Below are positions 35,499 to 42,138 of a stretch of DNA of 42,138 bases, piece by piece (position 1 is the stretch's first letter; each line of letters begins with the position of its first letter). Source of the DNA: Selenomonas sp. (GTDB lineage Bacteria; Bacillota; Negativicutes; Selenomonadales; Selenomonadaceae). The DNA lies in the NCBI RefSeq assembly GCF_022771645.1, contig NZ_JALFCU010000077.1, forward strand, positions 1 to 42,138. The letters run 5' to 3'. The translations under genes and the position numbers were made by a program. The notes under the pieces are model-generated. The model worked only from the letters and a program-made list of their open reading frames with translations, did no database searches and had not been told where the DNA came from.

Positions 35499-36428
35499 TT
35501 ATCCTTTCTTGCGTTCACTTCCGCCCGTTCCGGTAGGCTTCGAAGACGATATATCTTTACTATCAGACGTTCTTGCTTTCATGCGTCGTTGTTCTTCTGA
35601 CAGTAACTTTTGGGAAATTTTTGTGGTACACAATATAGCGTCGATGGGCTGCAGTCGTGGAGGTGTGCCGAGCTTGTTTGCACAGAATAGCCGATGTAGT
35701 TTTTCAAATTCGCTCTGATAGCTGAGCGTCCAGCAGTAGAATGCATCCTGTCCTGCAATGTTGTGAAAAATATGTTCTCTCATGTACGGAAAAAATTTAT
35801 TTGCGATGGCGTGCCAGTGCTGGAAGAGCGCGGAAGGACGGTATAGTGACAATTCGTTATGCATGCTGATGGAGATGCGAAAAGAGGCTTCTTTGCTGAG
35901 ACATAAGACGGAACGCAAGATGGTGTAATAAGCGATGACATCCATACGGTCGTAGTGACTGCTGATGAGGAAGATGAGCCATGGAGGAGCGAGGAGAGAA
36001 CGTGCGAAATAGTCGGCCTCTGTGTCTACACGCAGATTGTAATCGTCGTTCCGGGGGTTGCCGGGAGTGACGGGCATATGTCGGAAATGTTGGCAAAAGA
36101 TATGCCCGAGTTCATGGGCGATCGTCCATTTTTTCCGCTCGGCAGGCATATCGCGATTGTAAAATATGATATGGATATCGTCGGACGGAAAATAAATCGT
36201 CTTGCCGTCAATGACATGGAAGAATTTGAGGATATCCCACTCGTTCGTCTGATCCAGGTGCTGCTCTTCTTGCAAATATTTTTGAAATGTCCAGAGTTGC
36301 AGGTCGTTTTTCGTTGCAACCAGGTGGCGCAGGAGCCCTTTGCAGGAGATGGGGAGTTTCGGCGGGGTTTCATCCACGAGGCAATCGCCCGCCAAGTGTA
36401 GGATGCGGATGCGTGCGGACGTGTTCAT
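35499..36428 (-). CDS. ImmA/IrrE-family metallopeptidase
   Basis: 309 aa. The zinc-protease motif HELGH is at 105-109 (TIAHELGHIFCQH), with a downstream acidic ligand candidate in DTEADYFARSLLAPPW. ImmA proteases cleave the partner phage repressor to release lysogeny, and this gene overlaps the repressor stop by TGATG, the standard pairing. The protein is longer than ICEBs1 ImmA (about 170 aa), with an extra 170-residue C-terminal region of unknown role ending in a Ser/Lys-rich tail. Confidence 0.88.
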   Translation of the reverse strand: MNTSARIRILHLAGDCLVDETPPKLPISCKGLLRHLVATKNDLQLWTFQKYLQEEQHLDQTNEWDILKFFHVIDGKTIYFPSDDIHIIFYNRDMPAERKKWTIAHELGHIFCQHFRHMPVTPGNPRNDDYNLRVDTEADYFARSLLAPPWLIFLISSHYDRMDVIAYYTILRSVLCLSKEASFRISISMHNELSLYRPSALFQHWHAIANKFFPYMREHIFHNIAGQDAFYCWTLSYQSEFEKLHRLFCANKLGTPPRLQPIDAILCTTKISQKLLSEEQRRMKARTSDSKDISSSKPTGTGGSERKKG

Positions 36429-36835
36429 CAGAAGTCATCCGGATCATCGTCTGTGTGGATTTTGTCGTTGCTGATCTGGTCTTTTTTGAATCGTGCGGTG
36501 TTCAGCAGCTCGCTCACGTCACGTTCAGGGAGCTCGTCAATGATGCGGTGGAGTTCCATGTATTCTGGCGCACGTGGGGCATCTGCGTCCGGCGGAGTGG
36601 ACGGCGCGGCGGGGGCGGGCGGTTCTACCAAATCAGCCTTCGTAACGCCGAAATAACGTGCCATTGTTTCAATTTTGTCAATGCGGGGATATTTCTTTGC
36701 ATGAATCCAGTCGGATACTGTGTTGTAGTTGAATCCGAGATCACGACTGAAATCAGCGCGGTTCACGCCTTTTTCTTGCATAAATCTAGTGATGTTTTTC
36801 GCCATGACTTCTTTGTTTCCAAGGCTGTTTTCCAT
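36428..36835 (-). CDS. CI-like prophage repressor (XRE family)
   Basis: 135 aa from ATG 36835 (the upstream in-frame GTG at 36844 lies on the AAAGGTG site). The N-terminal helix-turn-helix covers about 11-67: NITRFMQEKGVNRADFSRDL, NYNTVSDWIHAKKYPRIDKI. A Pro/Ala linker leads to an acidic C-terminal helix (LHRIIDELPERDVSELLN). No peptidase-type LexA domain is present, so cleavage would depend on the adjacent ImmA protease. It is divergent from cro, with operators between. Confidence 0.9.
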   Translation of the reverse strand: MENSLGNKEVMAKNITRFMQEKGVNRADFSRDLGFNYNTVSDWIHAKKYPRIDKIETMARYFGVTKADLVEPPAPAAPSTPPDADAPRAPEYMELHRIIDELPERDVSELLNTARFKKDQISNDKIHTDDDPDDF

Positions 36836-36862
36836 AGCAATCACGCACCTTTCTTCCTATAA

Positions 36863-36891
36863 TTTTACGCTAAGAGCGTAAAAAAATCAAT
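36863..36891 (-). promoter_or_regulatory. Leftward repressor-maintenance promoter with operator in its spacer
   Basis: On the minus strand TTGATT (36891-36886), a 17-bp spacer and TAAAAT (36868-36863). The palindrome TTACGCTCTTAGCGTAA (36866-36882) fills the spacer and touches the -10, which suits autoregulation. Confidence 0.75.
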
Positions 36892-36957
36892 TGAAAGAGA
36901 AAGAAATTACGCTTTAAGTATTGACACAACACTTTAAGCGTGTTGTGCTTTAAGCGT
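36866..36957. promoter_or_regulatory. Operator array between repressor and Cro-like genes
   Basis: Four related sites approximate ACGCTTTAAGCGT: TTACGCTAAGAGCGTAA (36866-36882), TTACGCTTTAAGTA (36908-36921), ACACTTTAAGCGTG inside the larger palindrome ACAACACTTTAAGCGTGTTGT (36927-36947), and GTGCTTTAAGCG (36946-36957). They overlap both divergent promoters. A fifth site, ACGCTTTAAGCAT, lies at 37191-37203 at the end of cro. Confidence 0.8.
36922..36950 (+). promoter_or_regulatory. Rightward early (lytic) promoter
   Basis: TTGACA at 36922-36927, a 17-bp spacer and a weak -10 TGTGCT at 36945-36950. One operator fills the spacer and another covers the -10, so repressor binding would block it. 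Confidence 0.65.
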
Positions 36958-36995
36958 GGTTTGAAGAGAAGTGCACATCGAAAGGAAGTGATTGA

Positions 36996-37199
36996 ATGGG
37001 GATTACTCTCAAGGCTGCCCGCGTGAACGTCGGAATGACGCAGCGCGAAGCGGCTGAAGTGCTTGGCGTAAGCCGTGAGACGCTTCAGAATTACGAAGCA
37101 GGAAAGAAGTTTCCAAGTGTTCCTACTATCAAGCGTATGGAGAAATTGTACAAGATTCCGTATGCGGATCTTATTTTTCAAATGAAAACAACGCTTTAA
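36996..37199 (+). CDS. Cro-like helix-turn-helix regulator
   Basis: 67 aa, essentially one XRE domain: TLKAARVNVGMTQREAAEVL, VSRETLQNYEAGKKFPSVPT. It is the first gene of the rightward early transcript. AAAGGA lies 8 bases before the ATG. An operator-like ACGCTTTAAGCAT overlaps its stop codon, possibly a further binding site for itself or the CI-like repressor. Confidence 0.88.
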   Translation: MGITLKAARVNVGMTQREAAEVLGVSRETLQNYEAGKKFPSVPTIKRMEKLYKIPYADLIFQMKTTL

Positions 37200-37221
37200 G
37201 CATGAATTCGGAGGACGATCA

Positions 37222-37998
37222 ATGAACGAGTTAATCAAAATCGGAACGAACGAGCACGGCGAGCCGCGCATCAGTGGTCGGGAGCTCCATACGTTCCTCG
37301 AAGTCAAAACGGCATACAAGGACTGGTTTCCGCGCATGACGGAATACGGCTTCACGGAGGGCGAGGATTTCAACCCGCTCAAAATTGCGCGGGTTCAGAA
37401 TGAGGGCGGCCGCGAGGTTTCCCGCGAGGTCATCGACCATTCCATGACCATCGACATGGCGAAGGAGCTCTGCATGATTCAGCGCACGGAGCGCGGCAAG
37501 CAGGCGCGGCAGTATTTCCTCGCTGTTGAGAAAGAATGGAACAGCCCGGAGAAGGTCATGGCGCGTGCGCTCATGTACGCGAACAAGCAGATTGCATCGC
37601 TCGGCGTGACCGTGCAGGCGCAGGCGGTGGAGCTCGAAGCGGCGAAGCCGAAGGTGCTCTTCGCGGATGCCGTTGCGGCGTCGAAATCCTCCATCCTCAT
37701 CGGGGCGCTCGCGAAGATCATCAAGCAGAACGGCGTGGACATTGGGCAGAAGCGGCTCTTCGCGTGGCTACGCGAGAACGGCTTCCTCATCAAGAGCGGC
37801 GCGGACAAGAACATCCCGACGCAACGTGCGATGGAGATGAAGCTCTTCGAAGTGAAGGAAGGAAGCTACATCGACGGCAAGGGCGAGAACGTGACGACGC
37901 GCACGACGAAGGTCACGGGCAAGGGACAGCAGTATTTTATCAACCGCTTCCTTACAGAGAAAGAAAAAGAGGAAGAGCAAGCGTGCTCTGCATCCTGA
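37222..37998 (+). CDS. Phage antirepressor (AntA/AntB + KilAC)
   Basis: 258 aa. Residues 1-110 match the AntA/AntB domain: ISGRELHTFLEVKTAYKDWF, YGFTEGEDFNPL, TIDMAKELCMIQRTERGKQA. Residues about 145-250 match the KilAC/ANT domain: LFADAVAASKSSILIGALAK, NGVDIGQKRLFAWLRENGFL. Antirepressors counter the prophage repressor during induction. The tail EKEKEEEQ is charged. GGAGG is upstream, 22 bases after the Cro-like gene. Confidence 0.93.
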   Translation: MNELIKIGTNEHGEPRISGRELHTFLEVKTAYKDWFPRMTEYGFTEGEDFNPLKIARVQNEGGREVSREVIDHSMTIDMAKELCMIQRTERGKQARQYFLAVEKEWNSPEKVMARALMYANKQIASLGVTVQAQAVELEAAKPKVLFADAVAASKSSILIGALAKIIKQNGVDIGQKRLFAWLRENGFLIKSGADKNIPTQRAMEMKLFEVKEGSYIDGKGENVTTRTTKVTGKGQQYFINRFLTEKEKEEEQACSAS

Positions 37999-38030
37999 GT
38001 GTTTGTGAAACTGGAAGGGAGGCGATTCGT

Positions 38031-38342
38031 ATGAATGTGGATTTACAAGATTTCATTGCGTTCACAGAAGCGCTTAGCAAGGTTTCAACCCCGGAAACCA
38101 TCGAAGTTCTCCGCCTTTGCAAAGACGAGAACATTTACAGCGTACTAACAAAAGATGACAGGTACATCACGATGGGTGAGGCGGCCAAGGTGCTCGGCGT
38201 CAATTCGACAACCATTTCGCACTATGTGCGCGATGGACGATTGGTCGCATATTACGTCCCAGACAGCAGCGTTCGAAGGTTCTTGTTTTCGGAAGTAAAA
38301 GCTCTGGCAAGGAGGGAACCGTATGAAAATCATCTTGGATGA
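38031..38342 (+). CDS. Excisionase-like helix-turn-helix protein
   Basis: 103 aa. The first 45 residues are helical. Residues 46-100 form a MerR/excisionase-type winged HTH: YITMGEAAKVLGVNSTTISH, YVRDGRLVAYYVPDSSVRRF. The latter half has the usual 'xxSVRRFLFSEVKAL' ending. It could be a directionality factor or an early regulator. GGGAGGCG lies before the ATG. It overlaps the next gene by 20 bases. Confidence 0.75.
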   Translation: MNVDLQDFIAFTEALSKVSTPETIEVLRLCKDENIYSVLTKDDRYITMGEAAKVLGVNSTTISHYVRDGRLVAYYVPDSSVRRFLFSEVKALARREPYENHLG

Positions 38343-38640
38343 AGCGGACATCACCAGCGCTCCGGAGCTCTTCGCGAACCTCATCCGCGAGCTCGCGAAG
38401 CCCCAAAAGGAAGCGCCTGCCCAAAAGGAACGGCCGACCGCAAAGCCGAAAGCGCCGACCGTCGACCGCGCCGCCGTCTTGAAGCTAGGCGAAAAGCTGG
38501 TCGAAGACGGCAAAGGAGCGAAGCTCAAAGAAATCCTCGTGGACGGCTACGGCGCACACAGCTACAGCAGCCTCACCGATGAACAGCTCGCCGAAGCATA
38601 CGAGCGCATGAAGGAAGCAGACAAGGAGGAACAATCATGA
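38323..38640 (+). CDS. Hypothetical phage early protein (105 aa)
   Basis: Not recognised. An N-terminal acidic segment (MKIILDEADITSAPELFANL) is joined by a Lys/Pro-rich linker (KPQKEAPAQKERPTAKPKAP) to a helical C-terminal part (AAVLKLGEKLVEDGKGAKLK, then YSSLTDEQLAEAYERMKEA). The layout suggests a small DNA- or protein-binding adaptor. It overlaps both neighbours (20 bases and ATGA), so translation is coupled. Confidence 0.72.
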   Translation: MKIILDEADITSAPELFANLIRELAKPQKEAPAQKERPTAKPKAPTVDRAAVLKLGEKLVEDGKGAKLKEILVDGYGAHSYSSLTDEQLAEAYERMKEADKEEQS

Positions 38641-38999
38641 CCACACTCCGGCAGCGCGTCGCGGCGAAGCGCCGCGAGCAAACCCTGGCACTCAAAAAAG
38701 CCGCCATCTGCTTCGCGATAGCGGCTGCGGGATTCACGATGCTCGGCGCTTGCGCGAGCGATACGAGCCACCAGCGGCTCGTCGAGGAGACGTACACCGT
38801 CCAGCAGGGCGACACGCTCCGCACGATTGCGGAGGCGTATCTCCCGAAGAACACGGGCGGCCGCCGCTACATCCTCGAGTTCGAGGAGGGCATCAAGGAG
38901 CTCAACCCTTGGATTGTGGAGAACCATTACACCATCCACCCGGGCGACAAAATCAAGATCACTTATTGGGTGAAGGACGGAAAGGAGGACGACGAATGA
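38637..38999 (+). CDS. LysM-domain protein with N-terminal membrane segment
   Basis: 120 aa. A basic N-terminus is followed by a hydrophobic stretch at about 21-40 (AAICFAIAAAGFTMLGACAS); LGACAS resembles a lipobox. Residues about 50-112 form one LysM-type domain (TYTVQQGDTLRTIAEAYLP to NHYTIHPGDKIKITYW), which usually binds peptidoglycan or chitin-like glycans. It starts by ATGA overlap with the preceding gene. A cell-wall-binding lipoprotein in an early phage operon is unusual; superinfection exclusion is a possible but unproven role. Confidence 0.75.
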   Translation: MTTLRQRVAAKRREQTLALKKAAICFAIAAAGFTMLGACASDTSHQRLVEETYTVQQGDTLRTIAEAYLPKNTGGRRYILEFEEGIKELNPWIVENHYTIHPGDKIKITYWVKDGKEDDE

Positions 39000-39106
39000 G
39001 TAGCGTGACCTTCTTCTTCAAATCGCTGACGCCCCTCGGGCGCGCGGTAATGGCTGTCATCGCGGGCGCGGCCTTCGTGATCGGCTACACGCTCGCGATG
39101 CTTTGA
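38996..39106 (+). CDS. Tiny single-pass membrane protein (36 aa)
   Basis: The ATG overlaps the LysM gene stop (ATGA) and AAAGGAGG lies 7 bases upstream, so this short frame is very likely translated. Sequence: a polar-aromatic start (SSVTFFFKSLTPLG) and a membrane helix AVMAVIAGAAFVIGYTLAML. Function unknown. Confidence 0.65.
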   Translation: MSSVTFFFKSLTPLGRAVMAVIAGAAFVIGYTLAML

Positions 39107-39118
39107 GCACACGAAAAA

Positions 39119-39149
39119 GCCGCTCGGAGAAAGGAGAATCCCGAGCGGC
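39119..39149 (-). terminator. Hairpin with T run on the minus side
   Basis: GCCGCTCGG/CCGAGCGGC flanked by AAAAA on the left, so it is terminator-like only for leftward transcripts; on the plus strand it is a plain hairpin. Confidence 0.4.
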
Positions 39150-39156
39150 CAAACGG

Positions 39157-39192
39157 AAAGGTCGTTACACCAAAAAACGACACCTTTATTTT
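39157..39192 (+). terminator. Weak terminator-like hairpin before the Rad50-like gene
   Basis: AAAGGTCGTT pairs with AACGACACCTTT with a two-base bulge, then ATTTTA. It may attenuate transcription into the recombination genes. Confidence 0.4.
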
Positions 39193-39215
39193 ACCACGGA
39201 AAGGAAGAAAAGCCA

Positions 39216-41159
39216 ATGAAAATCAAGAGCCTGCGCCTCGAAAACTTCCGCGCCATCGCGAGCGCCTATCACGTTTTCGACGGCAAGAACGCCGCCATCT
39301 ACGGCGCGAACGGCACAGGCAAGACCACCGTCGCGAACGCCGTGTGCTGGCTGCTTTGCGGAGCGCCCGCGACCGGCGAGAAAGATTTCTCCCCGCAGAC
39401 GAGCGACACGCACAACCTCCACCACCGCGACGAGCTCTCCGTGGAATCGGGCGGCACGATCGTCAGCATCTGCAAGGACTTCTACGAGAAATGGACGAAG
39501 AAACGCGGCTCGAAATCTCCTGAATGCACAGGCCATGTCACCGACTATTTCATCAACGACGTGCCGGTGAAAAAGAGCGAGTATGAGAAGAAGGTCGCGG
39601 AACTGCTCGGCGGTCTGACGGCAGAACAAGCGAAAACACTCCTTCTGCTCGGCTACTTCGCGGAGCAAGTCAAGCCGGATGCACGGCGGGCGGCGCTCTT
39701 CGAGATGTGCGGAGACATCGACGACGACGAGGTTATCAAGTCGAACGGGCTCGAAGCCATCTATGCTTTCCTCGCGCAGCCGGGCGAGCAGGATGTCCGC
39801 TACACCATCGACGAATACCGCGAGATCGCGAAGTCGCGCCGCAAGAAGCTGAACAAGGAGCTCGACACCATCCCCGCCCGCATCGACGAGCAATCGAAGA
39901 ACATCGAGGGCGTGACGGACGAGGCCACGGCGAAAGCAGCCGCAGACAAGGCGACGACAGATTACAAAGCCGCCCTGCAAGCGGAGGAAGATGCCAGCCG
40001 GAGCAACGCTCGCGACGTTCGCCGCGCCGTCATCGAGGGCAAAAAAGCCGAGCTCGCCGCGAAACGCACCGAGTACGAGCAGAAACGCGCCGAGCGCTAC
40101 CGCGAGAATCAGGCGAAAATGTCCGTCCTCGCGAACGAGCGCAACAAGAAAGACTGGAACGTTCACGTTAAGGAGCTCGAAGTCAGGACAGCCGACGAGA
40201 ATGTGCAGGCGCTCGAAACCGAGCGCGAGTCGCTGCTCGCCGAGTTCCGCGAGGTCGCCGCGAAGGTCTGGGACGAAGGAAATGAAATCTGCCCGACCTG
40301 TGGGCAGCACATCCAGCCGGAGAAGGTCGCGCAGATGCGGGCGGCGTTCAATCAGGAAAAGAGCGCTCATCTGGAAGACCTCAACAATCGCGGGAAACAG
40401 ACGTGCGCGAAAGAGCTCATTGCCGAGGCGAAGAGCGTGCTCGAAGCGAAGAAAGTCGAGCTCGAAAAGGCGAAGGCCGATGCCGAGGCCGCGAAGAACG
40501 CAGTCGTAGAAGCCGCGAACGAGCAGCAGCCGGTCGGATCGTCATTCGATGAGACGGACGAAGCCCGCGCACTCGTCGCCGAGATTGCGAACCTCGAAGC
40601 CGAGCCCGATGGCGACGAGAACCGTGAGCAGGTCGAAGCTGCCAGTGCAAAGACGCAGGCCGCGAAAGAAGCGCTCGACGCTGCGAACCTCGCTTACTCT
40701 GCCGCCCGCAACGCGACGGCGACGCGCAAGCGCATCGAGGAACTGGAAGAGCAGCAGCGAGAATGCAGCGCCGAGCTCGACAAATACGAGGAAGGTCTTC
40801 ACCTTTGCGACGAGTTCACTCGTGCGAAGGCGCGGGCAATCACGGAGAGCATCAACCAGCATTTCGATGGCGTGAAATGGCAGTTGTTCCGCGAGCAAAT
40901 CAACGGCGGGCTCGAACAGGTCTGCAACCCGATTGTGGAAACGTCTGGCGGCTGGGTCGAATACAAGAGCGCAAACACCGCCGCGCAGGTAAATGCGGGG
41001 CTCGCCATCATCGACGCGCTGAACAAGTTCCACGGCACGGAGCTGCCGGTCATCATCGACCGCGCCGAGAGTGTGACAAACGTCAAGAAGGTCAACGAGC
41101 AGATCATCCGCCTCGTCGTTTCCGAGAAGGACACCGACCTGCGGATTGTGCTCGAATAA
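39216..41159 (+). CDS. Rad50/SbcC-like ATPase, phage recombination
   Basis: 647 aa. Walker A GANGTGKT is at 30-37. Long Ala/Glu/Lys coiled coils lie at about 200-345 and 380-530, and a zinc-hook-like CPTCGQH at 359-365 lies between them. The C-terminal lobe has LPVIIDRAESVTNVKK as Walker B and ends at VLE. This is a compact SMC/Rad50 layout. No SbcD-type nuclease is adjacent; recT follows by 18 bases. It probably processes DNA ends for RecT annealing, or handles phage DNA concatemers. Confidence 0.88.
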   Translation: MKIKSLRLENFRAIASAYHVFDGKNAAIYGANGTGKTTVANAVCWLLCGAPATGEKDFSPQTSDTHNLHHRDELSVESGGTIVSICKDFYEKWTKKRGSKSPECTGHVTDYFINDVPVKKSEYEKKVAELLGGLTAEQAKTLLLLGYFAEQVKPDARRAALFEMCGDIDDDEVIKSNGLEAIYAFLAQPGEQDVRYTIDEYREIAKSRRKKLNKELDTIPARIDEQSKNIEGVTDEATAKAAADKATTDYKAALQAEEDASRSNARDVRRAVIEGKKAELAAKRTEYEQKRAERYRENQAKMSVLANERNKKDWNVHVKELEVRTADENVQALETERESLLAEFREVAAKVWDEGNEICPTCGQHIQPEKVAQMRAAFNQEKSAHLEDLNNRGKQTCAKELIAEAKSVLEAKKVELEKAKADAEAAKNAVVEAANEQQPVGSSFDETDEARALVAEIANLEAEPDGDENREQVEAASAKTQAAKEALDAANLAYSAARNATATRKRIEELEEQQRECSAELDKYEEGLHLCDEFTRAKARAITESINQHFDGVKWQLFREQINGGLEQVCNPIVETSGGWVEYKSANTAAQVNAGLAIIDALNKFHGTELPVIIDRAESVTNVKKVNEQIIRLVVSEKDTDLRIVLE

Positions 41160-41177
41160 GCAAAGGAGAGATACATC

Positions 41178-42009
41178 ATGGCAACGAGAAACAATTATCC
41201 AGTCCAGAACCAGAACGGCAACAATCAGGTCGCGCCGGTCAAGAGCCTCGAAGATTACTTGAACAGCGGCCTCGTCAAGCAGAAATTCCACGAGGTGCTG
41301 AACAAGGGCGCGGGCGCGTTCATCGGCTCGCTGCTGGCGCTCACGAAGCAGAACCACCTGTTCGCGAATTGCGACGCGAAATCGACGGTCGCGGCTGCGA
41401 TGACGGCGGCGACGCTGAAACTCCCCATCAACCAGAACCTCGGCTTCGCCTACATCATCCCGTATGGCAAGCAGGCACAGTTCCAGATGGGCTACAAGGG
41501 CTTTGTCCAGCTCGCCATGCGCAGCGGTCAGTACAAGACCATCAACGCAGCCGTCGTTCATGAGGGCGAGGTCGAGGGCGTTGATTTTATCAGCGGCGAA
41601 ATCATCTGCGGTCAGCGCACCGGCAACAACATCATCGGCTACGTCGCCTATTTCCAGCTCATCAACGGATTCAGCAAGACGCTCTATATGACGAAAGACG
41701 AAATCGAGCAACACGCCCGCAAGTTCTCCAAGGCGTACAACAGCGGCCCGTGGAAAACGAACTTCGACCAGATGGCACTCAAGACGGTGCTGAAACTGCT
41801 CATCAGCCGCTACGGCATCATGAGCATCGACATGCAGGACGGCGGCGCGATGGCGACGGCGCTCACCTACGATCAGGCGGCAGTCGGCGACGATGGCGCA
41901 CCGCAGTACATCGACAACCCGCGCAGCAGCTACAACCAGCAGCCGCAGCAGCCGTCCGTTGACATCCAGCCGCAGGAAGCCCCGATTCCCTTCAACGACG
42001 CGGACGCGC
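41178..42009 (+). CDS. recT: RecT single-strand annealing protein, 3' end disrupted
   Basis: About 275 native residues. Core RecT motifs are ATLKLPINQNLGFAYIIPYG, QFQMGYKGFVQLAMRSGQY, NNIIGYVAYFQLINGF and the W-containing GPWKTNFDQMALKTVLKLLI. A Gln/Pro-rich acidic tail follows (SYNQQPQQPSVDIQPQEAPI). After PFNDADAP the frame becomes Cys/Arg-rich nonsense running to 42116, while another frame carries transposase-like sequence. So the natural end of recT was lost at about 41995-42010. The missing part is likely short, as the conserved core is complete. Confidence 0.9.
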
Positions 42010-42138
42010 CCGCCTGCGGAGGCTGCTCTTTGCGGGCGCGATGCCGCTCTTGGCGACGAACGACGCGTTCCGCAGCCTGCACGTGTATTACACGACGAGG
42101 CAGCAGAACCCGCTGAAGAAGAAGCAGTCCGTCATCGC
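42005..42138 (+). mobile_element. IS110-like transposase fragment (C-terminal part) at the window end
   Basis: In the frame of the ATG at 42041 the translation reads RLRRLLFAGAMPLLATNDAF, then a segment ending in QQNPLKKKQSVI, and is open to the window edge. Arg-Leu-Arg-x-Leu-Leu followed by a helix and an NPLKxKQ motif resembles the C-terminal Transposase_20 region of IS110-family enzymes. It begins in mid-domain, so it is not a clean IS end. The family call is from memory of motifs. Confidence 0.55.

Larger units (their letters stand above)
34273..42009. mobile_element. Decayed prophage, left part (integrase to recT)
   Basis: The contents are a tyrosine integrase remnant, rhuM remnant, ImmA/IrrE peptidase, CI-like repressor, Cro-like protein, antirepressor, small early genes, a Rad50-like ATPase and RecT, in lysogeny-then-early order. 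The 35.3-37.0 kb part is visibly richer in A+T than the host genes. The right end and attachment site are outside the window or lost. Confidence 0.88.

Noticed and set aside
38996..39106. Extended 118-aa reading frame beginning at 38750 in the frame of the 36-aa protein
   Set aside because: The upstream part overlaps the LysM gene in another frame and is Arg/His/Pro-rich; the SD-supported start is 38996.

Overview
The window reads as a chromosomal segment of a GC-rich Firmicute with a Gram-negative-style envelope, most likely a Selenomonadaceae-type member of the Negativicutes (inference from gene content, two T-box leaders, Gram-positive-type Shine-Dalgarno sites and frequent TTG starts; not proven here). 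About 34.2 kb is core chromosome. The last 7.9 kb is the left end of a decayed prophage, and the window closes on a fragment of what looks like an insertion-sequence transposase.

Layout. 1-2.4 kb: 5' part of a TtcA-like PP-loop tRNA-thiolation gene (leftward, cut by the window edge), then a CBS-DRTGG-regulated manganese pyrophosphatase followed by a 164-bp imperfect palindrome. 2.4-9.9 kb: DNA repair genes pcrA, tRNA-Lys(CTT), uvrB, uvrA. 10-11.2 kb: a small leftward hypothetical gene and a secreted protein with an internal duplication. 11.2-17.9 kb: tryptophan biosynthesis, a Trp-specific T-box then trpF-trpC-trpB-trpA, a leftward hypoxanthine/uracil-DNA-glycosylase-like gene, then trpE-trpG. 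No trpD is present. 18-24.6 kb: small Cys-rich protein, nitroreductase, prfC, rmlA, rmlB, a 111-aa unknown and a secreted GH84-type hexosaminidase. 24.6-27.3 kb: a Tyr-specific T-box, a DAHP synthase, prephenate dehydrogenase and a UPF0158-like protein. 27.3-34.2 kb: nadE, thrC, pckA, a membrane-anchored coiled-coil protein and an orphan OmpR-type response regulator.

34.3-42 kb: prophage. The leftward arm holds a CI-like repressor, an ImmA/IrrE metallopeptidase, a truncated rhuM and a tyrosine integrase that is both 5'-truncated and frameshifted. The rightward arm holds Cro-like, antirepressor, HTH, small membrane/LysM proteins, a Rad50-like ATPase and RecT. The repressor-Cro intergenic region carries a set of related operator sites placed on the divergent promoters. 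RecT runs at its C-terminus into an IS110-like transposase reading frame, either a rearrangement or an assembly junction.

How it works together: the two T-boxes divide control of aromatic amino acid synthesis. Uncharged tRNA-Tyr should open the DAHP synthase/prephenate dehydrogenase operon and uncharged tRNA-Trp should open trpFCBA. In each leader the specifier codon and the nucleotide expected to pair with the tRNA discriminator base agree. I did not find a clearly undescribed defence or catalytic system. The most unusual points are the rhuM-integrase deletion scar, the prophage operator array, the split trp cluster without trpD, and several long palindromic intergenic elements.
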